DNA of 19,732 bases from Candidatus Omnitrophota bacterium (GCA_018399915.1 JAGYNW010000012.1:1-19732); one strand, 5' to 3'; shown: positions 5,737 through 14,221, counted from the stretch's first letter. Translations and numbers: made by a program. Notes: generated from the letters alone by a model not told the origin.

Positions 5737-7227
5737 TCACAGAATCTGAAAAACAACATATGTCTCATTTTCCCACAGAACCTCTGCGAGACGAGAATTA
5801 CCGCGGAAACTAAAAATCAGGGCTTGATCAACATATTTGGAAAAAATCAGATAAGAAATATCCAACTCTTTGATCCGTTGATAAATGCTTTTGTCCTCAT
5901 CGAGATCCTCGCGCCAGGGAACAGTTCCCACCCGGCCGGTCATCAAGGCAACGGGCCGGGGCCGCCATATCATATAATATTCATCAGGGGATATGTTTTG
6001 TCTGACCCACTCAAACAATTCTCTGTTCGCCTTTACTCGAAGAACATCATCATTAAAATCATAAATGGCGTAAATATTAAAAATATTCAAAAAGATCAAT
6101 ACGGCCAGCACCGCCTTCATAATTCCGGTCACATAATAATCCTTGCGTTTACCCGGCAGGATCTTTTTTATCCCGTTTTTCAGAATTTCCCAGGTGAAAA
6201 TAAAGGCGAATGGAATTATCACGTACGTGTATCGGACAAATCCCATCGGTTTTGCTTCGAATCCGCTCCAAACAACCAGCAGGGCCAAATAGACAAAAAA
6301 GAATATTCCCCCGAAAGATAAATTCTTTTTCGCCGCCTGATAAACAAAAACACAAATAATCACACAATATAAAATAGGCGCCATAAATAAGAGAAACCCG
6401 TTCACGCCCAAAATAATCTTTTCCGTCAGCACACTTTGCCCCGGGCAAAAAAACCAGGAGATCGATTGAAAAACCAGAGGACTGCGGGTCAAAGACCTTC
6501 CCAGAAACGCTGTCGGATTAGCGGTGATCTGAGAGAAAAACCCCTGATGAAAGCCGATTAAATATGTCTGCAAACCAAAGGTTACCAACAAAGTGAGCAA
6601 AAGGATCCCGGCTTTAAGATAATCTTTCTTGATCCAGAGAAAATAAAAAATCCCGGCTACAAATAAAGTCACGCCGGCAGACCGGATCAATAAAGAGAAA
6701 ATTGCCCCAAAAACAAAAAGTCCGAACCATCTTCTTTGCTTACTGACCTGTTCAGGCCCACACTCGGAAAACCGCGTAAAAAAGTAGATCGCATAACTGA
6801 CAAAAAAGAAAAAAGGCACATCCGATAACACATTTTGTTTAAAAACAAAAAAATCAGAAGAAACCGCCAGGAACAAAATGAATAAAAGCGCGATGTCTTT
6901 TCCCAGCCGCTTGGCCACAATGACAAAAACAGGAAATAAAGCCCCGTACCAAAAAAAGATATTAAGCAACTTTAATACCGTAAAATTCACCCCAAAGAAC
7001 TTTACCCAAGGAGCGATTAACAGAGGATATCCCGGCGGATAAACGACCGGATTATTCAGCATGATGCCCTGGGTATAATCTTTCTGGGAAATGATATTTT
7101 TCGCATGAATGATATACTGGCTGAAATCCCCGCCCCAATTATGCCCATCGGTCAATGTCGCTACATGAATAAAAGAACCCAGCGCGAAAACACTCCCCAG
7201 CAAAACAAAAAATATCCTTCTGGACAT
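5737..7227 (-). CDS. Multi-pass GT-C-type glycosyltransferase (PMT/ArnT-like)
   Basis: This 496-residue membrane protein has about ten hydrophobic segments and resembles ArnT/PMT_2 (GT39/GT83-type) transferases, which use polyprenyl-phosphate sugars at the outer face of the inner membrane. After the first helix, the loop holds GGDFSQYI with Asp34 at the position of the conserved acidic residue of GT-C enzymes, then NPVVYPPGYPLL near residues 59-70, a block common in this family. A soluble C-terminal region of about 90 residues follows the last helix. The start at 7227 has AAAGGA 11 bases upstream. It lies 62 bases after the ComEC-like gene and 47 before the Cys-cluster gene. Donor and acceptor are unknown; a role with the nearby oligosaccharyltransferase is possible but unproven. 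Confidence 0.82.
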   Translation of the reverse strand: MSRRIFFVLLGSVFALGSFIHVATLTDGHNWGGDFSQYIIHAKNIISQKDYTQGIMLNNPVVYPPGYPLLIAPWVKFFGVNFTVLKLLNIFFWYGALFPVFVIVAKRLGKDIALLFILFLAVSSDFFVFKQNVLSDVPFFFFVSYAIYFFTRFSECGPEQVSKQRRWFGLFVFGAIFSLLIRSAGVTLFVAGIFYFLWIKKDYLKAGILLLTLLVTFGLQTYLIGFHQGFFSQITANPTAFLGRSLTRSPLVFQSISWFFCPGQSVLTEKIILGVNGFLLFMAPILYCVIICVFVYQAAKKNLSFGGIFFFVYLALLVVWSGFEAKPMGFVRYTYVIIPFAFIFTWEILKNGIKKILPGKRKDYYVTGIMKAVLAVLIFLNIFNIYAIYDFNDDVLRVKANRELFEWVRQNISPDEYYMIWRPRPVALMTGRVGTVPWREDLDEDKSIYQRIKELDISYLIFSKYVDQALIFSFRGNSRLAEVLWENETYVVFQIL

Positions 7228-7289
7228 GAATTCAAAAATCCTTTCTACGGGTTCTCAGTGAAACAGAAAACCGTCGTCTTTTCTTCCCA

Positions 7290-8111
7290 TTACTTGATCA
7301 TCCGCAAATCTTTACCGTCGGTTTCAAAAACAATAGTTCCCAAGACATCCGTTCGATAGACCGCGCCTTTGAGTTTGGTTAATTCGGATTCATCCGGGAT
7401 GCCATATTCATTCGGCCCTACAGAACAAACAAAGATCTTGTCGCGAAATTCTCTTAATAACCCCTGCGAAAAATCAGAGCCATGATGCGGCAGTTGCACC
7501 AACTGAATATTATCAATAACTTTTAAAGCCGCGATCACCTCTTCTTGTTCCCGGGGGCCGATATCCGAAAAAAACAAAACCGCGGTCTCCTCATAACGTA
7601 ATAGCAAGACCAAAGCATTATTATTGGCAGACGAAGACAACTCGGAAGGATGAAGCACCTCCAACCCGAATGCCGGCTGCTCTTCACAGAGAATATCGCC
7701 GCGCGCAAGCTTTTTCCACGTCAAGCCTTTTTCTTTAATATGCCCTAAAACACTCTGGAATCCTTCATGGGCGCGGGTCGTATCCCCGTTAAAATAGATT
7801 TGCCCTATCGGGAAATGATCGCTTATTGACTTGATCCCTCCAAAATGGTCGCGGTGCGAATGTGTTAAAATAAAACGGTCTATCTTTGCCACCGGCAAAT
7901 CTTTCAAATAACGCAAAAGCCGATCGGCATTTTCCGCGGTCCCGGAATCGATCAAGGCATTGCTCTGATCAGGGAATTGGATAAAGATAGCATCTCCATA
8001 GCCCACATCGATAAAATGGACCCTGAGAGGTGCCCACGCGCGGGAAGGACTCACAACACACAAAAGAAAACACAAAGTTAAAATTGGAAAAATAAACATT
8101 TTCATCTTCAT
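7290..8111 (-). CDS. Secreted ComEC-like metallo-beta-lactamase-fold protein
   Basis: This protein of about 273 residues has a signal peptide (hydrophobic residues 5-20, cut probably after SRA or AWA) and one MBL-fold domain. FIDVGYGDAIFI matches the DVGQGDA block of the ComEC/Rec2 C-terminal domain. The metal ligands are THSHRDHFGG (HxHxDH, 84-89), SDIG and PHHGSD. It lacks the membrane channel part of ComEC, so it is not a full DNA-uptake protein; such stand-alone forms may be extracytoplasmic nucleases or phosphodiesterases. The frame is open to 8300, but that stretch overlaps the upstream gene. ATGs at 8111, 8105 and 8099 are all possible and none has a strong ribosome site. The first ATG is 13 bases after the previous stop, which suggests coupling. 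Confidence 0.87.
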   Translation of the reverse strand: MKMKMFIFPILTLCFLLCVVSPSRAWAPLRVHFIDVGYGDAIFIQFPDQSNALIDSGTAENADRLLRYLKDLPVAKIDRFILTHSHRDHFGGIKSISDHFPIGQIYFNGDTTRAHEGFQSVLGHIKEKGLTWKKLARGDILCEEQPAFGLEVLHPSELSSSANNNALVLLLRYEETAVLFFSDIGPREQEEVIAALKVIDNIQLVQLPHHGSDFSQGLLREFRDKIFVCSVGPNEYGIPDESELTKLKGAVYRTDVLGTIVFETDGKDLRMIK

Positions 8112-8124
8112 CAAAGATATTAAT

Positions 8125-8499
8125 TTAACTATACATGATCCGTTTAATAATATCGGCAAAAAAAGCCCTGATCGGAGCCAGTATCCGCTGATAAAAATCC
8201 AGGACCGGAGCATAACTGTACCCACCCAATTCCTGCATAAATTCATCGAAAGGCATGGCGTCATAAACAACCCATTTGACATAATTGCAGAACAATACAA
8301 ACAAAGACGGCATGACGAAAAACACGATAGAATAGGTCAGGACAAACTGCCAGGATGTTTCCATGAAACTCTTTTGAGCATCCTTGTCTTCTACCGATTC
8401 CTTCCGGCTTCCTTTATTAATATAAATCAGCAACGGCAAGATAACCGCGAAAAACATTAAAACGATACCGAAAACAAAAAAATTCTGAAAAGAAAACAT
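8125..8499 (-). CDS. Small two-helix membrane protein, unknown function
   Basis: This 124-residue protein has two predicted membrane helices (about residues 6-27 and 50-72) separated by a charged loop (NKGSRKESVEDKDAQKS). An aromatic, partly amphipathic C-terminal region ends RIMYS. I do not recognise the family. The start at 8499 (MFSFQNFF) is chosen because AGGAGG lies 7 bases upstream; the frame continues 22 codons further but without a signal. It heads the operon that goes on to the ComEC-like protein and the glycosyltransferase, with 13 bases to the next start. The small size and first place suggest an accessory membrane factor, but that is a guess. Confidence 0.8.
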   Translation of the reverse strand: MFSFQNFFVFGIVLMFFAVILPLLIYINKGSRKESVEDKDAQKSFMETSWQFVLTYSIVFFVMPSLFVLFCNYVKWVVYDAMPFDEFMQELGGYSYAPVLDFYQRILAPIRAFFADIIKRIMYS

Positions 8500-8589
8500 A
8501 ACCAGTCCTCCTGATAATTTAGTTATGACGCAAGTCTTCCGGAATGCGGCCTGTTTAAAAGCCACTCAAAACCCTCTTTGAGCTTCATT

Positions 8590-8619
8590 ATTATATAATG
8601 AATTCATATATAATTTAAA
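8590..8619 (-). promoter_or_regulatory. Candidate promoter for the leftward 8499-5402 operon, in an AT palindrome
   Basis: On the minus strand a consensus -10 TATAAT (8595-8590) is preceded after 18 bases by TTTAAA (8619-8614), a 4/6 match to the -35 box. The -10 is inside the palindrome ATTATATAAT (8590-8599), overlapped by ATGAATTCAT (8598-8607), so a regulator could bind here. AT richness makes chance matches likely. Confidence 0.4.
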
Positions 8620-8623
8620 AAAG

Positions 8624-8652
8624 TTTTCATAATTATCCAATTACGCTATAAT
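8624..8652 (+). promoter_or_regulatory. Promoter of the STT3-like gene
   Basis: TTTTCA (8624-8629, 4/6 match to the -35 box) and a consensus TATAAT (8647-8652) are separated by exactly 17 bases. This gives a predicted transcript start near 8659 and a leader of about 43 bases. The gene's ATG at 8702 has no good ribosome site, and an in-frame stop lies just upstream, so the start codon itself is not in doubt. Confidence 0.6.
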
Positions 8653-8701
8653 GCTTGGACTTCTTAATAATGTGATGGCCCTTTAAAAAAGAATTTTCAA
8701 T

Positions 8702-11305
8702 ATGCGGGATAAACCAACGCGTTTTAAAATTTTTATCCAATATTCCCTGATCGGACTGATTGTTGCCGTCATCGGTACCTATGTCCGGCTCTATCCTTTA
8801 TATAACTTCACCTCAACCGATATATCGGAAAAAACTACCCTGCTCATTTTATCGCAAGTCCGTTCCAAGATCGCCTCTCAGGTACAACAGCAACAGCCGC
8901 TCGCCTCGCCCCAAGAAAAAGCGCTCTTGACCAAAAAACTTTTTGATGAGGTAATCCGTGAAGAAGGGCAAAACCTGCGAAAGGCCATTGACGCGGCCTC
9001 GCTGGAGATCCAAAAAAATTCTGATGCAGCCGCCCAACGTCCTTACCTGTTAGCTTCAGACTCCTTTTATTATTATAAACTGACCCAAAATATCGAAACA
9101 AAAGGCGCGATCAGTGATACCGTCAAAGGCAGTAAATATCTTAACAAACTCATGCTTGCACCGAAAGGACACTGGGAACCTTTGAACCTGCATCCGTATA
9201 TTGGTTATTTTGTTTATAAAACACAAAAAATATTTAATCCCTCTGTGGATATGATGCAGGCTGTGAGTTTTACCCCCTTGATCATCGCGGCTTTATGCCT
9301 GATCCCATTCCTTTTCATTTGTTACAAACTTCATTGCCAGCCCCTGGTCTCCTTCATAAGTGCTCTGTTCTTTTTTCTGGCTCCGATCTTTGTCAAAAGA
9401 AGCACTTTTGGCTGGTATGATAATGACCCTTACAGCACCCTCTTTCCTTTATGCATCCTGGCCTGCTTTTTTCAGGGGCTTACATACCTTAAAAAATCCC
9501 CGCCTTTAAAAGGCCTCCCGCTTTCAGCTAAGGCGGATAGAACCAATACCGGAAGTTACCCTGTTCCCAGGCGCAAGGTCTTTGGGGCGGCAACTTTTAC
9601 CGCCCTGTTCATGCTGCTTTATTCTTTGTTCTGGCAAGGATGGGTGTTTTTATTCGCTGTCATTTTTATTTCAAGCGTGCTGATCATTATCCATAATCTT
9701 CTGTTCGGAAGATTCTTATACGATATCAAGAAACTTTGGCAATACCTGCTGGGAATCTGTTTAGGCGGATTTCTTTTGATCAGTATTGTATTCGGAATAA
9801 ATGAATTCTTCGTTTTGTTCGTGGAAGGCTGGAAAGCCTTAAAAAATTTCATGGCCCCGCAATTATCCTTATGGCCGGACATCTATATCAGTGTCAGTGA
9901 ACTGCATAAAGGGTCTTTGAGCTATATCATAGAACATACCGGCGGTATTTTCTTTTTCTGTGTGGCCTTGATCGGATGGTTGCGCTATATCTTTAGGCAA
10001 AAAAGACCGGATCAAAGGGATGTGCTCTACGAGACCATCGTGATCGGGGTATTCTTTGTCATGTCCTTCATGATCACCCTTGGGGCACAACGATTTGTAT
10101 TGCTCTGCCTGATCCCGTTAAGCCTTATGTTCGCCCTTGGCGTACAATTCCTGGCCCAGACCCTTTTCTCCCTATCACACAAAAAATTTCAATATAAAGG
10201 CAAGATCGAACGAACGGTTAATGCCATCATTATCACACTTTTCCTTTTAGGATCAGCCATCCCCTATATCCGCATCCAGAATTCCATACAATCGCTTTTG
10301 AATCCGATCTACAATGATACCTGGCACAAGATCTTAACAACGATCAGAGAAAAAACCCCGTCCAACAGCATCATTAATACCTGGTGGCCGCCCGGCCACT
10401 TTATCAAAGCAACCGCGCACCGGGCCGTGACTTTTGATGGCGCGACCATCAATTTCCCACAAGCCTACTGGATGGCGAATGTTTTTTTAAGTGAAAGTGA
10501 GACCGAAGCGCTGGGCCTTATCCGCATGCTGAATAATAGCGGCAACGATGCCGCAGACTATCTGCACAAAGAACTGGGGCTTCCGCTTTCAATAAGCGTT
10601 CAGGCCCTCAAAGAGATCACAAGAAAATCCCGGAATGAAGCAAGGACCCTTTTGCAAAAAGGATTTGACAGTTCTACAGCCACCCATATCCTTTCGTTGA
10701 CGCACAGCAAACCGCCTCCTTCCTATTGCCTGGTATATAAAGAATTTGTAGATGCTAACCTTCAATTAGGATTTTTTGGCAAATGGAATTTCCGGAGTAT
10801 CGAAGAGATCAATAAAAATCCCCAGTTGCTTAAAAAAGTGCCTTCTGCGAATTCTAAAGAATATGTAGATTTTATCTGGAACCTGGTTGGTGGGCCGTTT
10901 AAATACAGCTCCCCGCTGGGCTTGATCAGCGAAAACGAAAATAAGCTCCTTTTTGATGGAAATGTAACCATTGATAAAACCACCAAGGCCTGCCGCGTCT
11001 TATCGGATAAATACGGCAAAGGAACGCCGCAAAACATCTTCTACATGGAAAACGGACTTTTCACAGAAAAAACCTTCCCTGAGGCCAACCTTCCTTTTTC
11101 TGTCGTGCTGTACCGTCAGGAAAAAAACTACAATATCATTCTTTTGGATGAGAGGCTTGCCAAATCACTGCTGATACGGCTTTACTTCTTTGAAGGTCAA
11201 GGATTGCGGTACTTTAAGCTGTTCGATGAGGAGTCCGATCTTACCGGCAGGAACAAAATTTATGTTTATGAGATAGACTGGGACAAATTCATCCAGGAGC
11301 TTTAA
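8702..11305 (+). CDS. STT3/AglB/PglB-like oligosaccharyltransferase with altered WWDYG motif
   Basis: This 867-residue membrane protein is a probable single-subunit oligosaccharyltransferase, moving a lipid-linked glycan to Asn of exported proteins. It has an N-terminal helix (13-33), a long Gln-rich external loop, a first acidic site at Asp120 (SDSFYYYKLT), a second motif GWYDNDPYSTLFPL with Asp240/Asp242, about eleven further helices, the loop motif SVSE (397-400, the SVxE/TIxE catalytic Glu), Arg464 in GAQRF, and a soluble C-terminal domain from about 530. The hallmark WWDYG is replaced by WWPPG (561-565), yet the following block (ATAHRAVTFDGATIN) is normal. The cytoplasmic loop near 265-292 has an unusual insertion. 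It is transcribed alone, divergent from the glycosyltransferase operon and convergent with the T2SS operon. The family is secure; activity and acceptor sequence are not. Confidence 0.88.
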   Translation: MRDKPTRFKIFIQYSLIGLIVAVIGTYVRLYPLYNFTSTDISEKTTLLILSQVRSKIASQVQQQQPLASPQEKALLTKKLFDEVIREEGQNLRKAIDAASLEIQKNSDAAAQRPYLLASDSFYYYKLTQNIETKGAISDTVKGSKYLNKLMLAPKGHWEPLNLHPYIGYFVYKTQKIFNPSVDMMQAVSFTPLIIAALCLIPFLFICYKLHCQPLVSFISALFFFLAPIFVKRSTFGWYDNDPYSTLFPLCILACFFQGLTYLKKSPPLKGLPLSAKADRTNTGSYPVPRRKVFGAATFTALFMLLYSLFWQGWVFLFAVIFISSVLIIIHNLLFGRFLYDIKKLWQYLLGICLGGFLLISIVFGINEFFVLFVEGWKALKNFMAPQLSLWPDIYISVSELHKGSLSYIIEHTGGIFFFCVALIGWLRYIFRQKRPDQRDVLYETIVIGVFFVMSFMITLGAQRFVLLCLIPLSLMFALGVQFLAQTLFSLSHKKFQYKGKIERTVNAIIITLFLLGSAIPYIRIQNSIQSLLNPIYNDTWHKILTTIREKTPSNSIINTWWPPGHFIKATAHRAVTFDGATINFPQAYWMANVFLSESETEALGLIRMLNNSGNDAADYLHKELGLPLSISVQALKEITRKSRNEARTLLQKGFDSSTATHILSLTHSKPPPSYCLVYKEFVDANLQLGFFGKWNFRSIEEINKNPQLLKKVPSANSKEYVDFIWNLVGGPFKYSSPLGLISENENKLLFDGNVTIDKTTKACRVLSDKYGKGTPQNIFYMENGLFTEKTFPEANLPFSVVLYRQEKNYNIILLDERLAKSLLIRLYFFEGQGLRYFKLFDEESDLTGRNKIYVYEIDWDKFIQEL
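9500..9536. repeat. Palindromic segment inside the STT3-like gene
   Basis: CCGCCTT (9500-9506) pairs with AAGGCGG (9530-9536), and a tighter palindrome GCCTTT-A-AAAGGC occupies 9502-9514. The segment codes for part of a Pro/Lys-rich loop (about residues 267-290) between two membrane helices, where relatives normally have a short turn. It resembles a small palindromic element inserted in frame. I see no second copy in this window. Confidence 0.4.
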
Positions 11306-11310
11306 AACGA

Positions 11311-12060
11311 TTACGGTTTGCGTAACCGCACTTTCATCGAAGATGCTTTTGGGGTGCTGGCAGACTGTGAAGCCTTCTTGGACGGCTTGGACTGCGTCGC
11401 TGTTTTGGCCGTGGGTCTATCCGGCGCGATATAACGGTTCTCCCGGACCATCCTTTCGAGATGTTGCGCCAAACTTTCCTCCCCGTCATTACGGAGAATC
11501 GTGATCACATTCAAGACCTCAGGATTATTTTTATCCAGAAAATACGCTAATCCCAGCCCGAAATACGCGTAAGAAATCTCATTCTGCGCAACGACTTTCT
11601 CAAAATGGTAAATCGCTTCTTCAGCATCAGATTTTCCCAACAGATTAATCCACCCCAAAGACAAATGACTGCTTAACAAGTCAGGGTTTATTTCCAGGGC
11701 TTTTAAATTATATTTTTCGGCTTTAGCATAATCATTAATACCATAATAGATCTTTGCCAAATTGTCATACGCCAGTATATATTGGGGGTCTATCTCAATC
11801 GCCTTTTCAAAAAAACCCACCACTGTGGGGAAATCCGCGTTCAAGGATTTATAACAAAGCCCTAAATAATTGTACGCCGGGGCTAGCTCCGGATAGATCT
11901 TGATCGCCTCCTTGAAGAATTGAATGGCTTTTTTGTACTCTTGGGCATTATAGGCCTGGGCACCCTTCTCGAATAATTGTCTGACCGGGTTCGCCAAGGC
12001 AATCGAAGCCACGCAAAGCATAAGGATTAAAGAAATCATTGTTTTTTCAGGCATACGCAT
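11311..12060 (-). CDS. Exported tetratricopeptide-repeat protein
   Basis: This 249-residue protein has a signal peptide (cleavage likely after SIALA near residue 23) followed by four or five TPR units between about residues 25 and 180. Examples are AYNAQEYKKAIQFFKEAIKI, FPTVVGFFEKAIEIDPQY and YAKAEKYNLKALEINPDL. The last 40 residues are a basic Ser/Thr/Lys/Pro-rich tail. GGGAG lies about 5 bases before the ATG at 12060. It follows gspM by about 97 bases and ends the secretion operon, with its stop only 5 bases from the convergent STT3-like gene. TPR proteins commonly help secretin assembly (PilF/PilW type), so a pilotin or assembly role is plausible, but it lacks a lipobox. Confidence 0.87.
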   Translation of the reverse strand: MRMPEKTMISLILMLCVASIALANPVRQLFEKGAQAYNAQEYKKAIQFFKEAIKIYPELAPAYNYLGLCYKSLNADFPTVVGFFEKAIEIDPQYILAYDNLAKIYYGINDYAKAEKYNLKALEINPDLLSSHLSLGWINLLGKSDAEEAIYHFEKVVAQNEISYAYFGLGLAYFLDKNNPEVLNVITILRNDGEESLAQHLERMVRENRYIAPDRPTAKTATQSKPSKKASQSASTPKASSMKVRLRKP

Positions 12061-12157
12061 ACGCTCTCCCAGTTTGATAGAAGATTCAAAATCAGATTCC
12101 AGTAAAAAACTTTTCTTAAGATTTTGGGATTAAAACTGCGGGAAAAAATGCTTCAAG

Positions 12158-12733
12158 CTAACGGATATCCTCGACTTCTGTTTCTCCTGATGAGATCAAC
12201 ATCTTAACGATGGTCATGGAGGCTGTCATCTCGTCGGTTTCGCCCCTTTTGGGCGTCATGTCGAGATTCACAACCTTCAGCAATGAATCCGCGGTGTTTA
12301 CCTGATGGATAAAAGAAACAATGTCTTTCAAAAGACCGGTGCAATCCAGGTTGGCATAATATTCACTGTATTTATCTTTTTTAATAGCATCCGAAGCATT
12401 GCTGGTCACTAATTTAACATTGGATTTTGTTGCTAAATTTTCGATCGTGCGTAAAAAATCCGCGTTGATATCGCTGTCACTCTTCAATTCATTCACAAAG
12501 TATTTTTCAAAAACGCGGAATCTTTCAAGGATCTGGTCTTCATAGGAAATAATCCTCAAATTCCGAACGATGTTGACTTTTTGCTCCTTAATTTTACTTT
12601 CAATATTATGCAGATTGGAAAAGACCGGGCCTAAAAACAATCTTTCAAACAAGGCGATACATACCACTCCCACCGTGATATATAACAACATCTTTTCTTT
12701 CGATGATAATTTGGAAATAAATTTCTGTATCAA
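12158..12733 (-). CDS. gspM: Type II secretion protein M / PilO-like inner-membrane protein
   Basis: This 191-residue protein has one membrane helix near the N-terminus (about residues 14-35), then a coiled-coil stretch (NIESKIKEQKVNIVRNLRII) and a ferredoxin-like periplasmic domain ending in a strand-rich region. That is the layout of GspM/PilO, which pairs with GspL/PilN in the inner-membrane assembly platform. The start is TTG at 12733: GGAGG lies 8 bases upstream and overlaps the end of gspL, whose stop TAG is only 3 bases away, so translation is coupled. Primary sequence similarity in this family is low; the assignment relies on topology and position directly after the GspL-type gene. 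Confidence 0.78.
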   Translation of the reverse strand: MIQKFISKLSSKEKMLLYITVGVVCIALFERLFLGPVFSNLHNIESKIKEQKVNIVRNLRIISYEDQILERFRVFEKYFVNELKSDSDINADFLRTIENLATKSNVKLVTSNASDAIKKDKYSEYYANLDCTGLLKDIVSFIHQVNTADSLLKVVNLDMTPKRGETDEMTASMTIVKMLISSGETEVEDIR

Positions 12734-12736
12734 AGT

Positions 12737-14221
12737 CTATTCCTCCGTTTCCGTAGTATTCGAATTGCTGTCTTCCTCTTCCGGCGCGGTCAATTGAATA
12801 ACGATTTCAAACGCGTGCACATCTTTTCCGCGGTCTTTCCTGGAACTCGTGGCCATCAGATCTACTTTGGCAAAATACTCAGACTGGCCTAATTGGGTCA
12901 CCAGCTCATGGATCAATGAACCGATATCCGATATTCCTTCCAGACGGATACGGTTGTTCCCATCAATCATAATATTTGTTAAATAGATCTCCTTGGGAAT
13001 CTCTTGATATAAATGATCAATGATCTCTAAACTGGTCATGCGGTCATCCAGAAAACGCTTCACGATCTTGGTCCGCAAAGACACATCTTCCAGAAAGGCG
13101 ACTTTCTCTTTGTTTTCCGCATACTTCTCCGTATACTTTTCCAATACCTGACTGCTGTAATACATTTTGGCGCTAAACAAACTGCCCACAACAACGAGCA
13201 GGAAAAAACTCAGAATAGCGATCCTGAAAATCTCTTTACCCTGGGAAGCGATCATTTCCTGGATCTGAATCTCTTCAGGTAACAGATCAATCGCCCGGCC
13301 TTCTGCGTAAGCCGCCGGCGCGATCACCTCTAAGAATGAATGCGCCGCATAATCCGTAGCGATCTTCTTCAAAACCCCTTTAGGCACATTCACTTTATCA
13401 ATATAGGGAACTATTTCTGTTGTTACTTTCAGCTTATCTTCTATGCCGGCCTGCAGATCGCGAAGCACCGGATCATCGTTGGCTAAAACGTACTTGCTGG
13501 GAGCATCAATAATCTCCTCTGTCTGCGAGGCTTCAACGGTCTTGGAAATTTCTTCGATCAACCGTTCCTTGGCAGCATCCCCCTCGGCACTGAGGCTATC
13601 CTTACCGACCGGAATATTGCGGGATGTCGCAACAACCCCGTTAGAAATAAGAACGAATTCCGTGGCCAGCTTGCCCACATCAATAATCCCTACGGTTTCT
13701 TCTTTTCCTTTCAACCCTAAAGCGTTGGCATAATATTCCGCGACACTTTCCGGAGCGAAAAAAACCTTACTGACCTTAAGCCCTGCCCTGGAAAGCACAG
13801 AGATCTGTTCTTTTAAGGCGCTCTTATTAACAATGACCAACAAGACCTTGCTGTAATTATTTTTATGGACACCGATATTGACATACCCGATCTGGATTTC
13901 GTCCCTGGCAAAAGGCGTATGACGCCCGGCCTGAAGACTGACAATAGACTGGATCTCTTCCTGATTCGTTGACGGGATCTCTATATTCTTGGTTGTAATC
14001 GTTGTCGGAGGCGCGATAAGACAAACATTAGCCCCCTTGGCCTTGACAGGCTTCAAGGCAGAGGCCAGAACCTTGGGCAATTCATCCGGTTTAACATCCG
14101 CGACATCTTTAATGGCCGCGTTAATGACCCGCGCGTTGGACGCGTTTCCTTTGATTAAGACCGCCTTGACCTCTTGATCGGTAATTGATATACAAATATT
14201 GTCTTTTGACTTTTTCCACAT
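12737..14221 (-). CDS. gspL: Type II secretion protein L (PilM-PilN type)
   Basis: This 494-residue protein joins a cytoplasmic actin-like PilM domain (about 1-310) to a PilN part. The first shows QAGRHTPF (97-104), FFAPESVAEYYANALG, the nucleotide-fold motif GIIDVG (178-183) and SRNIPVG (200-206). The second starts with IDLLPEEIQ (311-319, as in the PilN NLLP motif), one membrane helix (332-352), a coiled coil and a ferredoxin-like periplasmic domain; the C-terminus is acidic. GspL recruits the ATPase GspE to the membrane. AAGGGA lies about 7 bases before the ATG at 14221. It lies 78 bases after gspK and 3 before gspM. A PilM-PilN fusion is the normal GspL form, so this supports a T2SS rather than a type IV pilus system. 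Confidence 0.88.
   Translation of the reverse strand: MWKKSKDNICISITDQEVKAVLIKGNASNARVINAAIKDVADVKPDELPKVLASALKPVKAKGANVCLIAPPTTITTKNIEIPSTNQEEIQSIVSLQAGRHTPFARDEIQIGYVNIGVHKNNYSKVLLVIVNKSALKEQISVLSRAGLKVSKVFFAPESVAEYYANALGLKGKEETVGIIDVGKLATEFVLISNGVVATSRNIPVGKDSLSAEGDAAKERLIEEISKTVEASQTEEIIDAPSKYVLANDDPVLRDLQAGIEDKLKVTTEIVPYIDKVNVPKGVLKKIATDYAAHSFLEVIAPAAYAEGRAIDLLPEEIQIQEMIASQGKEIFRIAILSFFLLVVVGSLFSAKMYYSSQVLEKYTEKYAENKEKVAFLEDVSLRTKIVKRFLDDRMTSLEIIDHLYQEIPKEIYLTNIMIDGNNRIRLEGISDIGSLIHELVTQLGQSEYFAKVDLMATSSRKDRGKDVHAFEIVIQLTAPEEEDSNSNTTETEE

Noticed and set aside
8112..8300. A longer N-terminus for the ComEC-like protein
   Set aside because: It overlaps the two-helix membrane protein gene in another frame, and the signal peptide begins naturally at 8111-8099.
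11306..11330. CGGTT/AACCG stem near the convergent stop codons as a bidirectional terminator
   Set aside because: The stem is short, lies in the coding end of the TPR gene and lacks a T-tract.
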